Shown here piece by piece: positions 43,501-54,640 of a DNA stretch of 64,000 nt. This DNA is from Blasia pusilla (taxonomy: Eukaryota > Marchantiophyta > Marchantiopsida > Blasiales). The first letter of the stretch is position 1. Every line of letters begins with the position of its first letter. The position numbers and the translations under genes were made by a program. The notes beneath the pieces are model-generated. The model saw only the letters and a list, made by a program, of their open reading frames with translations, had not been told where the DNA came from and made no database searches. The stretch covers positions 6,448,001 to 6,512,000 of the forward strand of contig CM114273.1 of NCBI GenBank assembly GCA_050084515.1. Reading direction: 5' to 3'.

Positions 43501-44580
43501 CCCAACCCGTCGGAATTTTACAGGTTGCAACTCTTGCAACCCATCGGAATCAGATGGCTTGCACTCCTTGCAAGAAAGCTCACCATAAGAAAGGAAAGAT
43601 TTTGATAAGTGATTCCCTTCCACCCTGCACCCACGAAAATCCAACGGGTTGGGAATCCGAAATGGCAATCCGACAGGTAGTAGGAATCCTGCACATCTTA
43701 GACAAGAAAAGAAGCCTACAACTGGTTTGACGAATGTAGGGGAACGAGCCAAAATTTAAGAAGCCCGCCACAATGCGTCAGAAGTTGGTCTCACTGGGAA
43801 AGAGTCCGATCACTCAAGCAGCCAACCTGTCGGAATCTGACAGCTTGCCTAGAAATGGTTAAAAAGTTGCACTGGGCAAAAAGCTTAAAGTTGCAACCCG
43901 TCGAAATCATACGGGTTGCAAAATTGTAATTCCGAGTAGCTAAAAGAAAACAATCCACAAGTCCAAAAACTTTTCCAGCAAACTTTTACAAACATCTCGT
44001 CCTTTATTATCTCCGAAGGAACCTCGGAAATGTACATTTGACCTAGTCTATGATTTCTTCAGCCTCGTCATCTACAAATTTACTCCTAACTCTCCTAGGT
44101 TCCTGTACAAAAGGAATGTCCTGGGATACAAGTGGCTCCTCTGGCTGATTGTAGACGGGGATCGAAAATGTTGGCGAATTTGAGAGCCTTGGCCCCCCCC
44201 CTAGGTACACCATAACGGTCCCATGTAACCTGAATTGAGTCCCACTGCCTTCCTCGACAGTAAATCTTGTATGCTCTGCAAGGTGACACCCATCCAGTAT
44301 CAATATCTGCTCCGTCCTTGGTAATACCATGATGGCAATCCCACAGGTAGTAGGAATCCAACACCTCTGAGAGAAGAGAAGAAGCCTACGCCTTCTTTTA
44401 CGATACTAGGGGAAGGTGCCAAAGTGAAGAAGCCCGCCAGACTGCCTCTTAAGTTGGACCAACAGGGAAAGAGTCCAATCAGGCAACCTGTCGGAATCCG
44501 ATAGGTTGCCTGGAAGTGGTTAAAAAGGTGCAGTGGTCAAAAAGTGAAAAGTTGCAAGCCATGGAAATCCGACGGGTTGC
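43501..44580. repeat. palindrome cluster 1 (degenerate, 3' end of the minus gene)
   Basis: Copies at about 43503, 43536, 43822, 43894, 44484 and 44552 of a palindrome with half-site GCAACCCGTCGGA. Most have several mismatches; 43894 and 44484 are the best. Confidence 0.7.
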
Positions 44581-44776
44581 AAAATAGAAGTCCGCGGAGT
44601 ACATAGACGACCACATTCGAAAAGACATAAAAGATATTCAGCAATCTTTTAGAAACATCACCATCGTTCGAAAAAATCTTCTCCTTTATTACATCCGAAA
44701 GAAGCTCGAAACTGTACATTTGATCTATTCTATGAAATCTTTTGCCTCATCATCAAATAACTCCCTACTCCAAACG
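43655..44776 (-). repeat. tandem duplication of the methyltransferase gene 3' end
   Basis: About 43655-44100 and 44330-44776 repeat the same order of blocks: GGCAATCC(C/G)ACAGGTAGTAGG, GAAGAAGCCTAC-like, GGGAAAGAGTCC, a palindrome, AAAGTTGCAA plus palindrome, CTTTATTA, and then the final-exon sequence. The final exons end RSKFVDDEAEEIID (stop at about 44049) and SRELFDDEAKDFIE (stop at 44725-44727). Divergence is substantial, so the duplication is old. Confidence 0.7.
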
Positions 44777-45388
44777 CTGCAGTCAAGCTGGGTCCTTGAG
44801 TTCTTTGAACTCACTCGTCATCGTCCGAGAGCTCTTGCAAAATTACTTTCGGCCTTGCCCTCCCGATTTTCGGAATCGTTGGAAGTGACGATGGTGTCAC
44901 TACCAATCGTGCGTCTGGAACCGGAGCTCTCGGCTTCGGTGGAGAGTTGTATGCCCCAAAGAGCCTGTCGTAATCTGCCTTTGCCTCCTTGCAAAGGTCA
45001 AACAGTTCCTGCCTTCCCTTGAGGCAGAGAATGTTCCTGCCACTCTACTAGGCGCCTTTGATACTCGCCCCTAAAAGGCCCACTAAGTCGAACACCAAGT
45101 CACTCGACCTTGAGCACAGCTCGATGAGTGTTTGCATCAGGGCTGGCGACTTTTCCCTTCCTCCAAGTAGTGGGGTACCGTCTTGCATGTAAATTCCTGG
45201 GGGGGAATTGTATAAACTATCTAAATCGGCGAGGATCCACAGGATCCTGGATCTTGAACACCTGGAAGTTGTGCTCGGGCCGAACGAAGTAGTAGACGTA
45301 GGAGTGGTCCATCTGTAAATCAGCACGTTGGAAACAATGTCAAAAACTAAAGAAGTCGCCTTGAGAACATTTTCAATAACTTACTTTG

Positions 45389-45737
45389 GATCAACCTGTC
45401 GGAGTTCGATGGGTTGTTTTGTCCCGGACCAACCCGTCGGAACCCGACGGGTTGCAGTTGATTTTGGTTTTTGGATGCAACCCGTCGGGCGACGGGTTGC
45501 TAGCCGCCTAGAGCAGCCCATGCCGAGAGCAACCCGCCGCTATCGACGGGTTGCATCCAAAAACAAAATCAACCGGGAAAACACAAAATCGCGCAACCCG
45601 TCGGGTTCCGGCGGGTTGCGTACACCATGTTTTTCCTGTGTATGTGGGAAAGATGCAACCCGTCGGAAACCGACAAGTTGCTCTCGACCAAGCATGGGTC
45701 TGCTCTAAGCCAAACCCGCCGCCTTCCGACGGGTTGC
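45389..45737. repeat. palindrome cluster 2 (intron of the minus gene)
   Basis: Seven copies at about 45391, 45431, 45477, 45527, 45592, 45655 and 45711, each a 24-27 bp palindrome, spaced 40-65 bp. They lie between the exon ending at 45817 and the exon starting at 45312. Confidence 0.85.
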
Positions 45738-47749
45738 TCACGGACAAAAAAAACCCTGATTGACTCTCATTCTACACATCATTATAAGATAATTGAAATT
45801 AAGAATTGAGCCTTACCCAAATCTGATTTGTCGTGGATCGGAGTGGGTAATCATTTTTGATGATCCACGACAAGTCCTCCACTTTAGCGACCTCTTGGAC
45901 CTTTGGAGGTTGAAGAGCTCGTCCTCGCTCCCTCTAGTCAACACCAAGAAGCAGCCCCTGTCACTCAGATAGGCGTGTGCAAAGGAGAACAAAAGTGCAA
46001 TCATTTCATAAGTGAGCGGCACATTCCACTCAGGTACCTCGTCCGACGGATTCTCGCCCCAAAGTCGCAACCCCGAGGGCAGATCGGCGATCAAGAGATC
46101 CACCGCAACCGCCTTGACCACTCCATTCACCATCCAGGTAGCGTGCCCGTTTCGTTGGAGCTTCCGTCCCAGCGTTGTCAATTTTTCGATGGCTGGTGTC
46201 AACGCTTGAGAACTGAAGCTCTTCAGCTCATCGAGTAAAGGAGTGAACTAAAGGAGGACGCTTGTCCGGGTCATTGTTTGTCTGTGTCTTCCCAAGGACG
46301 ATGGGCTGTATTCTCCTTGGGACAACCCGGGCACCTCTCGCCCCGCTTCTCCTAGCCTGGGATTTTGTCGGGGTTTCTATGACCTCGGATTTTGGTGGCG
46401 TTTTTCTCCGAGGACTGGTCCGACCCTCTCTCCCCCGTCGGACGATTCCGCCTTTGGCCTTGAATCTTCAGCCTCTCTTTGGGAAGACTCGGCCTCTGAA
46501 TTTTCCCTCCCCTCGCCTTGCCTTTGAGACTGCTTTGTGGATTTGTCTTTGGTGTCCGGACCTTGGAAGCCAACTCACTGTCTCGTGGGCCTGCTCTTCT
46601 GCATCTCTCGAAGAAGAAGTCTTCAAAGGGACAAAATTGGGGATGTCGTCTTGTCCGAGGCCCTTGCATCATGAAGCACTCGTAAGTCCTTATCCGTGAT
46701 GTCTCAGGGTCGTTGAAGTCGAGCCAAATGGGGCAATTCTCCACCTCCCAATCGGACATGTCTTTCGCCCCATCTCCACGTCGTACATGGAGAATGTCTC
46801 ACAGGCAAAGCCCACAACTTCAAGGCTACGGTAATTTTCCCCATACCAGCGTTCTTACCTTTGGACGAGGTACAAGACCATCCGTTGGGCAACTTTTAAT
46901 TGAACAGAATCGCCGTCTGCTCCTATAGATCTCGCTTCTTCTTCGCTTGATCCCGTTTGTTCCCCTCTACTTTTACCGTCAAGCTCTGCTGAGGAGGACG
47001 CAAACCTTGAACATGGTCTTGAATCCTGGGTTTTTGTTGGAAGGATGTGTCGAGCCAAACCTCGTAATCTCCAGAACTTTCAAGGTTTGCTTCCCGGAAT
47101 GGGCTCAATCTTCGAGCTAATGTTCGGCCAAAGACGGACTTCCGATTACCGCAACGCGCCCCAACGACCATTCGCGTAGCCAATGCGAGATCACTGGATG
47201 AGACACACCTGAGGAGGATGGTGTGCCGCCCTCTTCACGGGCCTCTAAGCCCTCGAGACGATTTTCATCGGTTGTATCCTCTGAACTTGCTTATCCCGGA
47301 CAACGCAAACCGATGCACGTGATCGACATTTTCTCCCCAATCCCACCATGCGGATCTTCATCCCTCTTCCGGGCGCTTGATAATCGCCTTCACTCCTTGT
47401 AGAACTCGGACCAAGTTGGGGTTGAGAATGCTTGATGTATCGCTGCATCTTGCTCGCCGTGTATTTCGTTGCAGCAAATCAGCTTGATGAACACGCAGAT
47501 ACCTTCTCCCTCCGCTCCACTCGGTGGCGTGAATCTTCGATCAACAAAGGATGGTTACGGGCATCTTGAGAAATAAACTTGTTTGCCCAAGTTTTCTTCT
47601 TAATCTGAGCACCCTTTGCCAAAGATTCGATTGCGAGGCATCGCCAAGAAAGACTCTCCCGGGTGCGTCGTAAGCACCTTCCTCACCCGATCGCAGATCC
47701 TGGATCTAGTGGTGGGTGACATTCCCCTCCGATACAACCCGCACATCCA

Positions 47750-48433
47750 AACTCAACCCGTCAAGAAATTACATGGGGAACCCGTCGGACTCGGGTCGTC
47801 CACTCAAGGTCGGATTCTAGCAACGAAGCTTAATTATGCAACCGTCAAAGTCCGACGGATTGCATTCAGATTTGCTAATGCCTGGTAAGCAAACCCAAAG
47901 TCCGACGGGTTGCTCTATAGTCCCTTTGTGAGGGTGTTCTTTTAAGAATGCAACCCGTCGGACTCCGACGAGTTGCTCGAGTGACTGCAGGTTTAGAAGG
48001 TTTTTTCCCCAAAGCAACCCGTCGGAGTCCGACGGGTTGCTTGCCTCGAAGCTATTTTTCCCCATATCAACCCGTCGGAGTCCAACGGGTTGATTTCGCC
48101 AAAAACAATTTGAGGCAAGCAATCCGACGGGTTGCATTGGGGAAAAACCTTCTAAACTCAGTCACACAACAATCTTCAAAAACATCCTCACAAGTATCTT
48201 CAAAAAAACATCCTCACGAAAGCAATCGGACTCCACGGTTTGCTTTGGGCCAAAACTAGTTAAATCTATGTTCAATCAAACAAGTTGTTGGAGTCCGACG
48301 AGTTGCAATCTTAAAAAAAGATCCGAAAAAGCGTGCAGTCGAGCAACCCGTCGGAGTCCGATGAGTTGCTTTCGGCAAAAACAAACCTAACCCATTCATC
48401 AATCGAGCAACTCATCGGAGTCCGACGAGTTGC
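47750..48433. repeat. palindrome cluster 3 (intron of the minus gene)
   Basis: About ten copies, for instance 47837, 47948, 48014-48040 (perfect: two 13-bp arms around one base), 48067, 48342 and 48405. Spacing is 50-65 bp. The cluster ends just before the exon at 48455. Confidence 0.88.
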
Positions 48434-49870
48434 GAAAGTGTTAAAGATACTCACGTGTTCATGGCATGCATTGCCATCTCCACCGTCGCCATGTGATGAG
48501 GGTATGGGTGAAGGACCACTGCCTTCACGCAGAAATGTGCCTCCAATGAGTTGGGCCGCTCCTCCGCAAACTTGGTCCACGCCATGAACCTGTGATTCCC
48601 ATCCCAGATCAAGAAATGCAGATTCCTCATCCATCTGAATTCCGTGCCCTCAACTTGCCTTGTGAAGTCCTGGTCTCGCATCCTCCAGAATGTGTCGAGC
48701 TTTTCCAACTCTTCCTTGGTAACCAAAGCTTGGGTTCCATGCTCGTCGTAAGGCTGAACATAGAAGGGAGGAAAGCTGTCGCCGCCGATTGTTTTAGCTT
48801 CGCGATGTCCTCGTCGGACTGAATTTCGCGGACGTATTCTATTGTCCGCAATCGCGAGTGGAATCTCGGGCGTAGGCCTCCATGAGTGCCATTCGCTTTA
48901 CCTCGAACAGGACAAGAGGAATAAGCTACACATGAAATCCCAATGAATTGCAATTCACATAATTAAAAAATCTCAGAACCTCTCTTACCCGCTCGAAAAT
49001 GGGGTCGGTTTCTTGACCAGCTAACTTGTCTGAGACAGAGGCTGGAAAATCGACTGGAAACTCGTCGATCCGATAGAGGTCAATGTCCTCTGCCGGGCTT
49101 GGAGTCGAGAATGACCGCTCTCCGGCTTCTTCGGCCATGTCCACCATCTCCACGCTGGCGGTCCTCATGACCTCGTCGTCATCGATTTCAACTTCTGTAG
49201 CTTCCACTATGTTGATTGTGTCCCTAGACTTCGTGGGGGACATTTCCCGCATCTCAACACTTGCGGTTGGACGGGCTGGGCTATTGTCAATGGCTATCAC
49301 TTTTTCCCTCCTCGCTTTAGCCAATTCTGCCCTCCTCACCGACGCGTCTAGGCGCTTCTTTTCTCTCTTTTCGTCGGCGATCCTTTTCTTCAAGGCCTGC
49401 GACGTCTCGGCCTCTGCGTTCTGTTTATCTAGCGCCTCTTGAACACGTCTCGCAACAAGCACTTGGTTGTGCATCTCCGCTTCCCTTTCCCGCTCCTCGA
49501 TTTCGTGCTGCCTAATTTCATTCGCCGAACGAGGCCCAAGAGAAGCGGACACAGGAGTCCTAATGGACTTGAGAGTGAAGCTCCCTGACTTGTTGGCTTG
49601 TGTTTTTTTCCTCGTCATTTTTGCCGGAAATGCCTCCACCTATGTCCACGACGAATTCCTTGATCAGTTGCCTTGCTGATGTCGAGCTTGGAGCTCGAAT
49701 CGTCCCGCTATCACTCGGTCGAACCGTCTCGCTCTCGTTCCCTCCTATCGACTCGCGATGTGTCGCCGTGTGAAATGCCCCTTCGTATCTGATCAGCTTC
49801 TACGCGGGAGAGTGAGGAGTGAGGAATGAAGATTGCATAATGAGAAACCGGAAATGAGCGATTTCTGCCC

Positions 49871-49878
49871 TATTTATA
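49871..49878 (-). promoter_or_regulatory. TATA box of the methyltransferase-like gene
   Basis: On the minus strand AGTATAAATAGGG, about 250 bp before the ATG at 49618. Well formed, pointing away from palindrome cluster 4. Confidence 0.65.
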
Positions 49879-49967
49879 CTTTTCTAGCCGTTGGGCTGAC
49901 CGTTGGGTCCCGTCGTCCTTTCGACGGCGACGTACCGGATGTTACGAAAGACCGGACGTGAAAAATG

Positions 49968-50598
49968 GCAACCCGTCGGAGTCCGACAGGTTGCGCGGCT
50001 CCGCCATCCTGTGTCCATCGCCACGTGCGCGAGCAACCCGTCGGAGACCGACGGGTTAAGCGGCTCCGTCGTCTTCGGAAAAGAACGCGAGGTTCCCGCA
50101 ACACGCCGAGACCGACATGTTGCGGCGCCTCCGCCATCCTGGTACGCCGCCACGTGCACGAGCAACCGCCGAGACCGACGGGTTGAGCCTCCGTCGTCTT
50201 CGAAAACAACGCGAACAATCGCGCGCCCGTGAAGCCCGACATGTCACGCGCCTCCGCCGTGTTTGGGGACGGAACGGGGCGTATCTTGGGCAATCCGTCC
50301 GAGACCGTTGGGTTGCACGCTTCCCTCATCAAGGGTTAGGAACGAGGGCTTCCGTGTTTTGTCGATCTGGCGGCTGCACCACAAGGCGAGGCCCTTGCGC
50401 AACCCGTTGAGGGCGACGGGTTGCACGCCTCGCCGTCTTTGGGCTAAAAGCGAGGCAGAACTCGTCGGAACAGGCGGTTTGCACTCCTCCGGCATCTTCG
50501 GGCAAGAAGGATCGGTATCCGAGCAATTTCGCCGAGAGCGATAGGTTGCTCGCCGACAATGTTTAGCGGCGTGCAACCCATCCGATGCCGACGGTTGC
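49968..50598. repeat. palindrome cluster 4 (shared promoter region)
   Basis: About ten copies at 61-69 bp spacing (49968, 50032, 50097, 50160, 50230, 50290, 50398, 50460, 50521, 50573). Spacers alternate between two related types (GCTCCGCCATCCTG-like and CTCCGTCGTCTTCG-like), so the array has a roughly 128-bp higher-order unit. It lies between the two divergent TATA boxes. Confidence 0.88.
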
Positions 50599-50796
50599 GG
50601 CTTCGCTACCTTCGGGTAATTTCGAGTTACCAGGACTCGGCGGGTTCCAAGTGTGATCGCAACCCTCGCTTCCCAAATCCGGTAACATATTCATGTGTGA
50701 ATGTGTCTGAATTGGATCCATTGTGTCGAGACAATGTCACCCACCAAATTGATCTTGTCAGTAAAAATCTGTCAGGAGTATCTGTTTCCTATTCAC

Positions 50797-50803
50797 TATA
50801 AAT
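50797..50803 (+). promoter_or_regulatory. TATA box of the SWIM-finger gene
   Basis: CACTATAAATTAAAT on the plus strand, about 200 bp to the right of palindrome cluster 4, mirroring the minus-strand TATA box. Confidence 0.5.
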
Positions 50804-50899
50804 TAAATATTCTCATTCTCAGTCTCCTCCCGTTGGAATCTTCTTGGAATGGATAATTATGTTAAGCTCACTTGTGGCAGTCATCTGGCGGCTCTTCCT

Positions 50900-53800
50900 C
50901 AATCGGAAATCATTCGACCCCAAGCTCGTGAGTCTTTCATAGCAGTGGATGGAAATTTTCTTTCTGTTTGATTTCTTCTTCAAATTGGAACCATCTTTGT
51001 ATCCAAAGATGTTAGGTGGAAGAGAAGACATAATAGGTGAGACGGTCCAGCCAGTGACCTCAGACCATAAAGTATGGAATCTCCTACCTCTACCAAATGG
51101 TCAATACAGAGTTTACGGCCTGCCCCTTGAATTCGTCTGTTTCCCAAGTAGACGGTCTAGAATTTCCTAGTGCTCTGAGCTCTACGTTTGCAACTCTAAG
51201 CTCTGCAGATCCGGCTGACTCCAACCGCACGCCAGAACTATGTTGTTTTTCTAGAAGAGATTCGGATGTTATCAACCTCAATGGATGCTCGGGCACCAAT
51301 CGGGCCTTTGTGCGCCAACTCGTTCCTCTTAAGTATCGGGCAATAGTTTGCTTTGTCTCGCCCTTGAAAATGTTCAAGCACATTCTTGACGGCCGCCACC
51401 CATAACGATGGTAATTGCATTTTTGAGTTGCCTCCACTTGCCGCTCCTGCTCAAAAGAAGGATGGATGAAGGATATGGACAGAAAGTATGATTGTCATCG
51501 ATGGTGCAGACTTCAACGGACAGTGCTTCAATTCCAGATGGTCCTTGGATTGTCTCCCGCCGCCAATGCGTGGGAGCCTTGGAGTGTAGAAGTGCATGCC
51601 CGTATCTAGAAAACGGCCGAAAGTCAATACGTGCAATTCCCTCCCAAGAATGCAGAAACTCCATACGAGGTCGGTGCCACCATATCGCCGGAGGCCATCG
51701 ATGTCCCCGCGTTGGGCGTGTCCTACATACATATTTTCATTGTCCACGACTTGGGCTCCACGTCGAGTATACTCAGTTCATGTTGGCTCCCCACACTCAT
51801 CCTATGACCGATGCAATTCCAAGACACATCAAGGAGGATGTGGCGAAAGCCGAGGTCTCTGAGAAACTCTCGGGTTCCCCGGGTGATCAAACAACGGCAT
51901 CACAAATTTGTGAACAATTGCTTGGAATCCTGGAAGGCGAGATCACGGCGGTTGAGGAGAAACAACTCTAGGAAAATCTCGCATTTCGCTGATCTGAATG
52001 CTTCCGAATTTCTTTGCGTCAAAACGAGTTTCGGATGGAAAGGCGGCCGAAATGGAAGAATCAAGGCCAACTCAGATTTCCATTCATTCGCAGATGGCAG
52101 TTCATGGGCCAAGGAGGCAAGGGATCCAGGGCCTATGTCTTTAAAATGTCAACCACAGTCCGTGAGTGGCCTCGATCTTATAGATCGAATGAGGAAGGGG
52201 AAGATCTTTCGGGAGCTGGGTAAGCTTTGATATTTGCTACAGAGTGTCTTTGAACCGATGGTTGACGATGGGTGCTCACGTTTATGACCATGTGGAGAAG
52301 GGACTCAAAACTATATTTGTCTATGAAGTCGGAAGACGGTTTGAAGATGTCTTTGGTTACTCTAACAGGAGGTGGTGAAGGAAAACAAAAGGCCACCTCC
52401 GGAAATTTATGGGTTCATGGCGGAAAATGCACAACTGGGTGGATTGCTATCCGGGAAGTGTTAGGGTGAGAGGTTGAACCGAAGAGGGAAAGGTCGGATG
52501 CTTTCCATTGGCAAACGATCTGTGACCGGTACACCAAATCTTGCATCAAGGAGAATAAGAGGACAGAGCATGTCACTCTACTCCAACGCTGCAATGAAAA
52601 AGAAAACTTGAAGAAAGGCCATGGAATGCCAGGAAGAACTTCATGGGTGGTGGAGGAAGCATGCGATTGAGGGGAATTACAAAGAGTTGTGCTCTTGGTT
52701 GAGTTGGTGGACTGTACCTATGAGACAATGGGGAAACTTCATGCGGCAGGTGAGTTCACTATTTTGTCTTGTCAAGCTCACGCTGAGAATTGTTTGTAAA
52801 GTTGTAGCTCAAGATGAGAAGCGTGGGAATTATATGGATTTCAAACCCAAGAAACCAAGCAAGTTGTCGGATGCGACGGGTTGCCCGAGTGTGCAACCCG
52901 ACGGAAACCGACGGGTTGCATCCAGATGTTTGGTGTCATCCCGAGGTGCAACCCGTCGGGACCCGACGGGTCACAAAGTCGTTCATGGGATGCCTCAGCC
53001 TTGCAACCCCTCGGGTTCCGACGGGTTGCAGTAGGTGGGTTTAAGGTTACAACACGTCGGGATCCGACGGGTCGCAGAGTCGTTCATGGGATGCCTCGGG
53101 CCTGCAACCCGTCTGGTTCCGAAAGGTCGCTTATTTCTTTGACTCCTGGGTTATTTTGTTCCCTTCTAACATTGCCGTTGTTGCAGGGATTGACCGTTCA
53201 TGAAAATGCCCTCTGCCCCAACACAAGTGGAGCAGAAAGTGTTCATTCCTCTTGGAGGTCGTCACAAGCATGCCAACGAATTTCACTTGTGGAGGCATTA
53301 GGCAAAGAGCAATGCTACGATTTGAGCATCCCATATCTTTCTCACAAAAGGCATAACAAAAGGAAAAGGCCGTCGATCTACGAGCTCTATGTCGAGGGCC
53401 GTGTGAGATCTGGTGATGAAAAATTGTATGTCGAAGTTTGGAACTCCACTCGAGCAAAGCGTACACATTGGTAGGGATATTCATGGGCGGGTTTCAAGGC
53501 GCCCCATACTGAGATGGTGGTAGAGCGATCCAGCGAGACTCGTGGAGACCAGATAAGTATCTTGACTTGAGGCGGTGAAGAGGCGACATCGAGGAACAAA
53601 TCCGGTGATTGATTTGGATGAGGAAACTACACCGCCAGGTATTCGGGGACCCGGACCCGTCCCAAATCCCGTGATGGAGTTAGCTCTCCAAAATCAGTGA
53701 ATGTCTTATTTCAAAAGCCCTCCGTTCTTTGGAAGTTCGCAACATCCTATCACAGGGTGGTTCAACAATATGGGATTCGGTAATGGAGGTGGATTGCAAC

Positions 53801-54636
53801 CTAAAACGGTGGCATATATCTCGGAGCAACCAGGGCGTGGACCCCCTGCAGAGGCAGGATCGATGGCATTAGGAGAGCATACGGCACTTTCCTAAATAAG
53901 AACTGTACAAGGACTGGGCGACCTCCTGGGTTTTGGGGACTCAAAACCTTTGATTGTTCACAAGGACCGGGATCAATTGAAGTACTTCTCTGCCCAAATG
54001 AATCTTGCGCTTTCGAAAAGTCTTATCCGGTTGCCATTGGAGCTCAGGGAATATCCCCACCATTTGGCCCATCGCCGCAGTGAGCACTCAAGACGAAGTG
54101 GACAATCTTACAAGTGCCGGTTTGGCACTCAAGCGGGGAAGTTCGGAGCATGTTAGCATTTAAAGACCTCGCATTTAGTATTCAACCCAAGATTGATGTC
54201 AACATGTACCCGGAGAAGGTGGATGATCTCAATCCATTATTTTTGTTTGAGTCTAGAAATGGGGTGAAGAGAAACAGAATGTGCAGGCCAACGGTGGAGA
54301 GAGCAAAGTGAATTGCAGCAGCTCGGGAGGCAAAAATGGAGATCATCGCCACGCAAGATGTCCACAGTGGCAATGGAATAGGAAGGATGTATTCGGTCAG
54401 GAACAACACTGTAAATTCAAGTGTCATAGGGGTGTATGTGGTGCACATCTGTTGCTTTCCCACATGTTCATGTGATGACTTTGTCCAAAGAGAGACAAGT
54501 GGCAAAAGGTATTTCCCTTGTAAGCACATGTACTATGTGTTGCTGGTAGTTTTAAGAGAGTCGGAGGTAGGAGTAGGAATCCACCAACGAATTCTGTCCC
54601 TCAAAGAAGTGCGAAGTATTTTAAACAAACCACTTT
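50900..54636 (+). pseudogene. decayed multi-exon gene with C-terminal SWIM zinc finger (Mutator-like transposase candidate)
   Basis: The clearest part is the last exon: KMEIIATQDVHSGNGIGRM, then CCFPTCSCDDF with the CxC pair at 54465-54473 and FPCKHMYYVLL with the CxH pair at 54519-54527, stop at 54634-54636. SWIM fingers of this form sit after the catalytic domain of MULE/FAR1-type transposases. Upstream exon-like pieces include LGKEQCYDLSIPYLSHKRHN (about 53310), HVYDHVEKGLKTIFVYEVG (about 52280), DAFHWQTICDRYTKSCIKEN (about 52500) and NPSGF-type palindrome-derived junk in the intron. Frameshifts and stops are common. I did not recognise the DDE catalytic triad, so transposase identity is an inference. 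Confidence 0.5.
52858..53131. repeat. palindrome cluster 5 (intron of the plus gene)
   Basis: Six copies at about 52858, 52893, 52947, 53001, 53047 and 53103. Two spacers share GTCGTTCATGGGATGCCTC, again showing local tandem growth. A splice acceptor-like GTTGTTGCAG follows near 53186. Confidence 0.85.
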
Positions 54637-54640
54637 GAGG

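Larger units (their letters stand above)
44725..49618 (-). pseudogene. decayed multi-exon gene with beta-class amino-methyltransferase domain
   Basis: Exons by eye (minus strand): 49618-48989 starts MTRKKTQANKSG, with a long charged coiled coil (EIEEREREAEMHNQVL) and an acidic stretch. 48925-48455 contains WMRNLHFLIWDGNHRFMAW. Uncertain exons follow in 47500-46350. Then 46212-45817 carries VDLLIADLPSGLRLWG, read as motif IV (usually DPPY or similar). 45312-44816 carries YVYYFVRPEHNFQVFKIQDP, then KSPALMQTLIELC and SSDLVFDLVGLLGAS, read as motif I (usually DPFxGSG). After two stops comes GRNILCLKGRQELFDLCKEA. 44776-44725 ends with FDDEAKDFIE. Motif IV before motif I is the beta-class order of N6-adenine/N4-cytosine methyltransferases. 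Splice borders are good (GTAAG, GTGAGT, TTTACAG). Frameshifts and damaged motifs mean it is probably inactive here. Confidence 0.6.
43495..54640. mobile_element. candidate large DNA transposon with methyltransferase and SWIM-finger genes
   Basis: Two divergent multi-exon genes face away from a shared promoter region (TATA boxes at 49871-49878 minus and 50797-50803 plus). One looks like an amino-methyltransferase, the other ends in a SWIM zinc finger as Mutator-like transposases do. A 27-bp palindrome family is clustered through the introns, the promoter region and the left end, and nowhere else in the window. That confinement is why I treat it as one unit. Terminal inverted repeats and target duplications were not found, so the boundaries and the class are hypotheses. 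Confidence 0.4.

Noticed and set aside
45551-45763. Open frames containing repeated NPSETD/QPVGVRR-like peptides in and around the palindrome clusters.
   Set aside because: They are translations of the palindromic repeats in various frames on both strands; splice signals place these clusters in introns or intergenic DNA.
49968-50598. CRISPR-like look of the palindrome clusters (regular repeats with spacers).
   Set aside because: Repeats are variable palindromes, spacers are related to each other, there are no cas genes, and the setting is a plant nuclear genome with intron-bearing genes.
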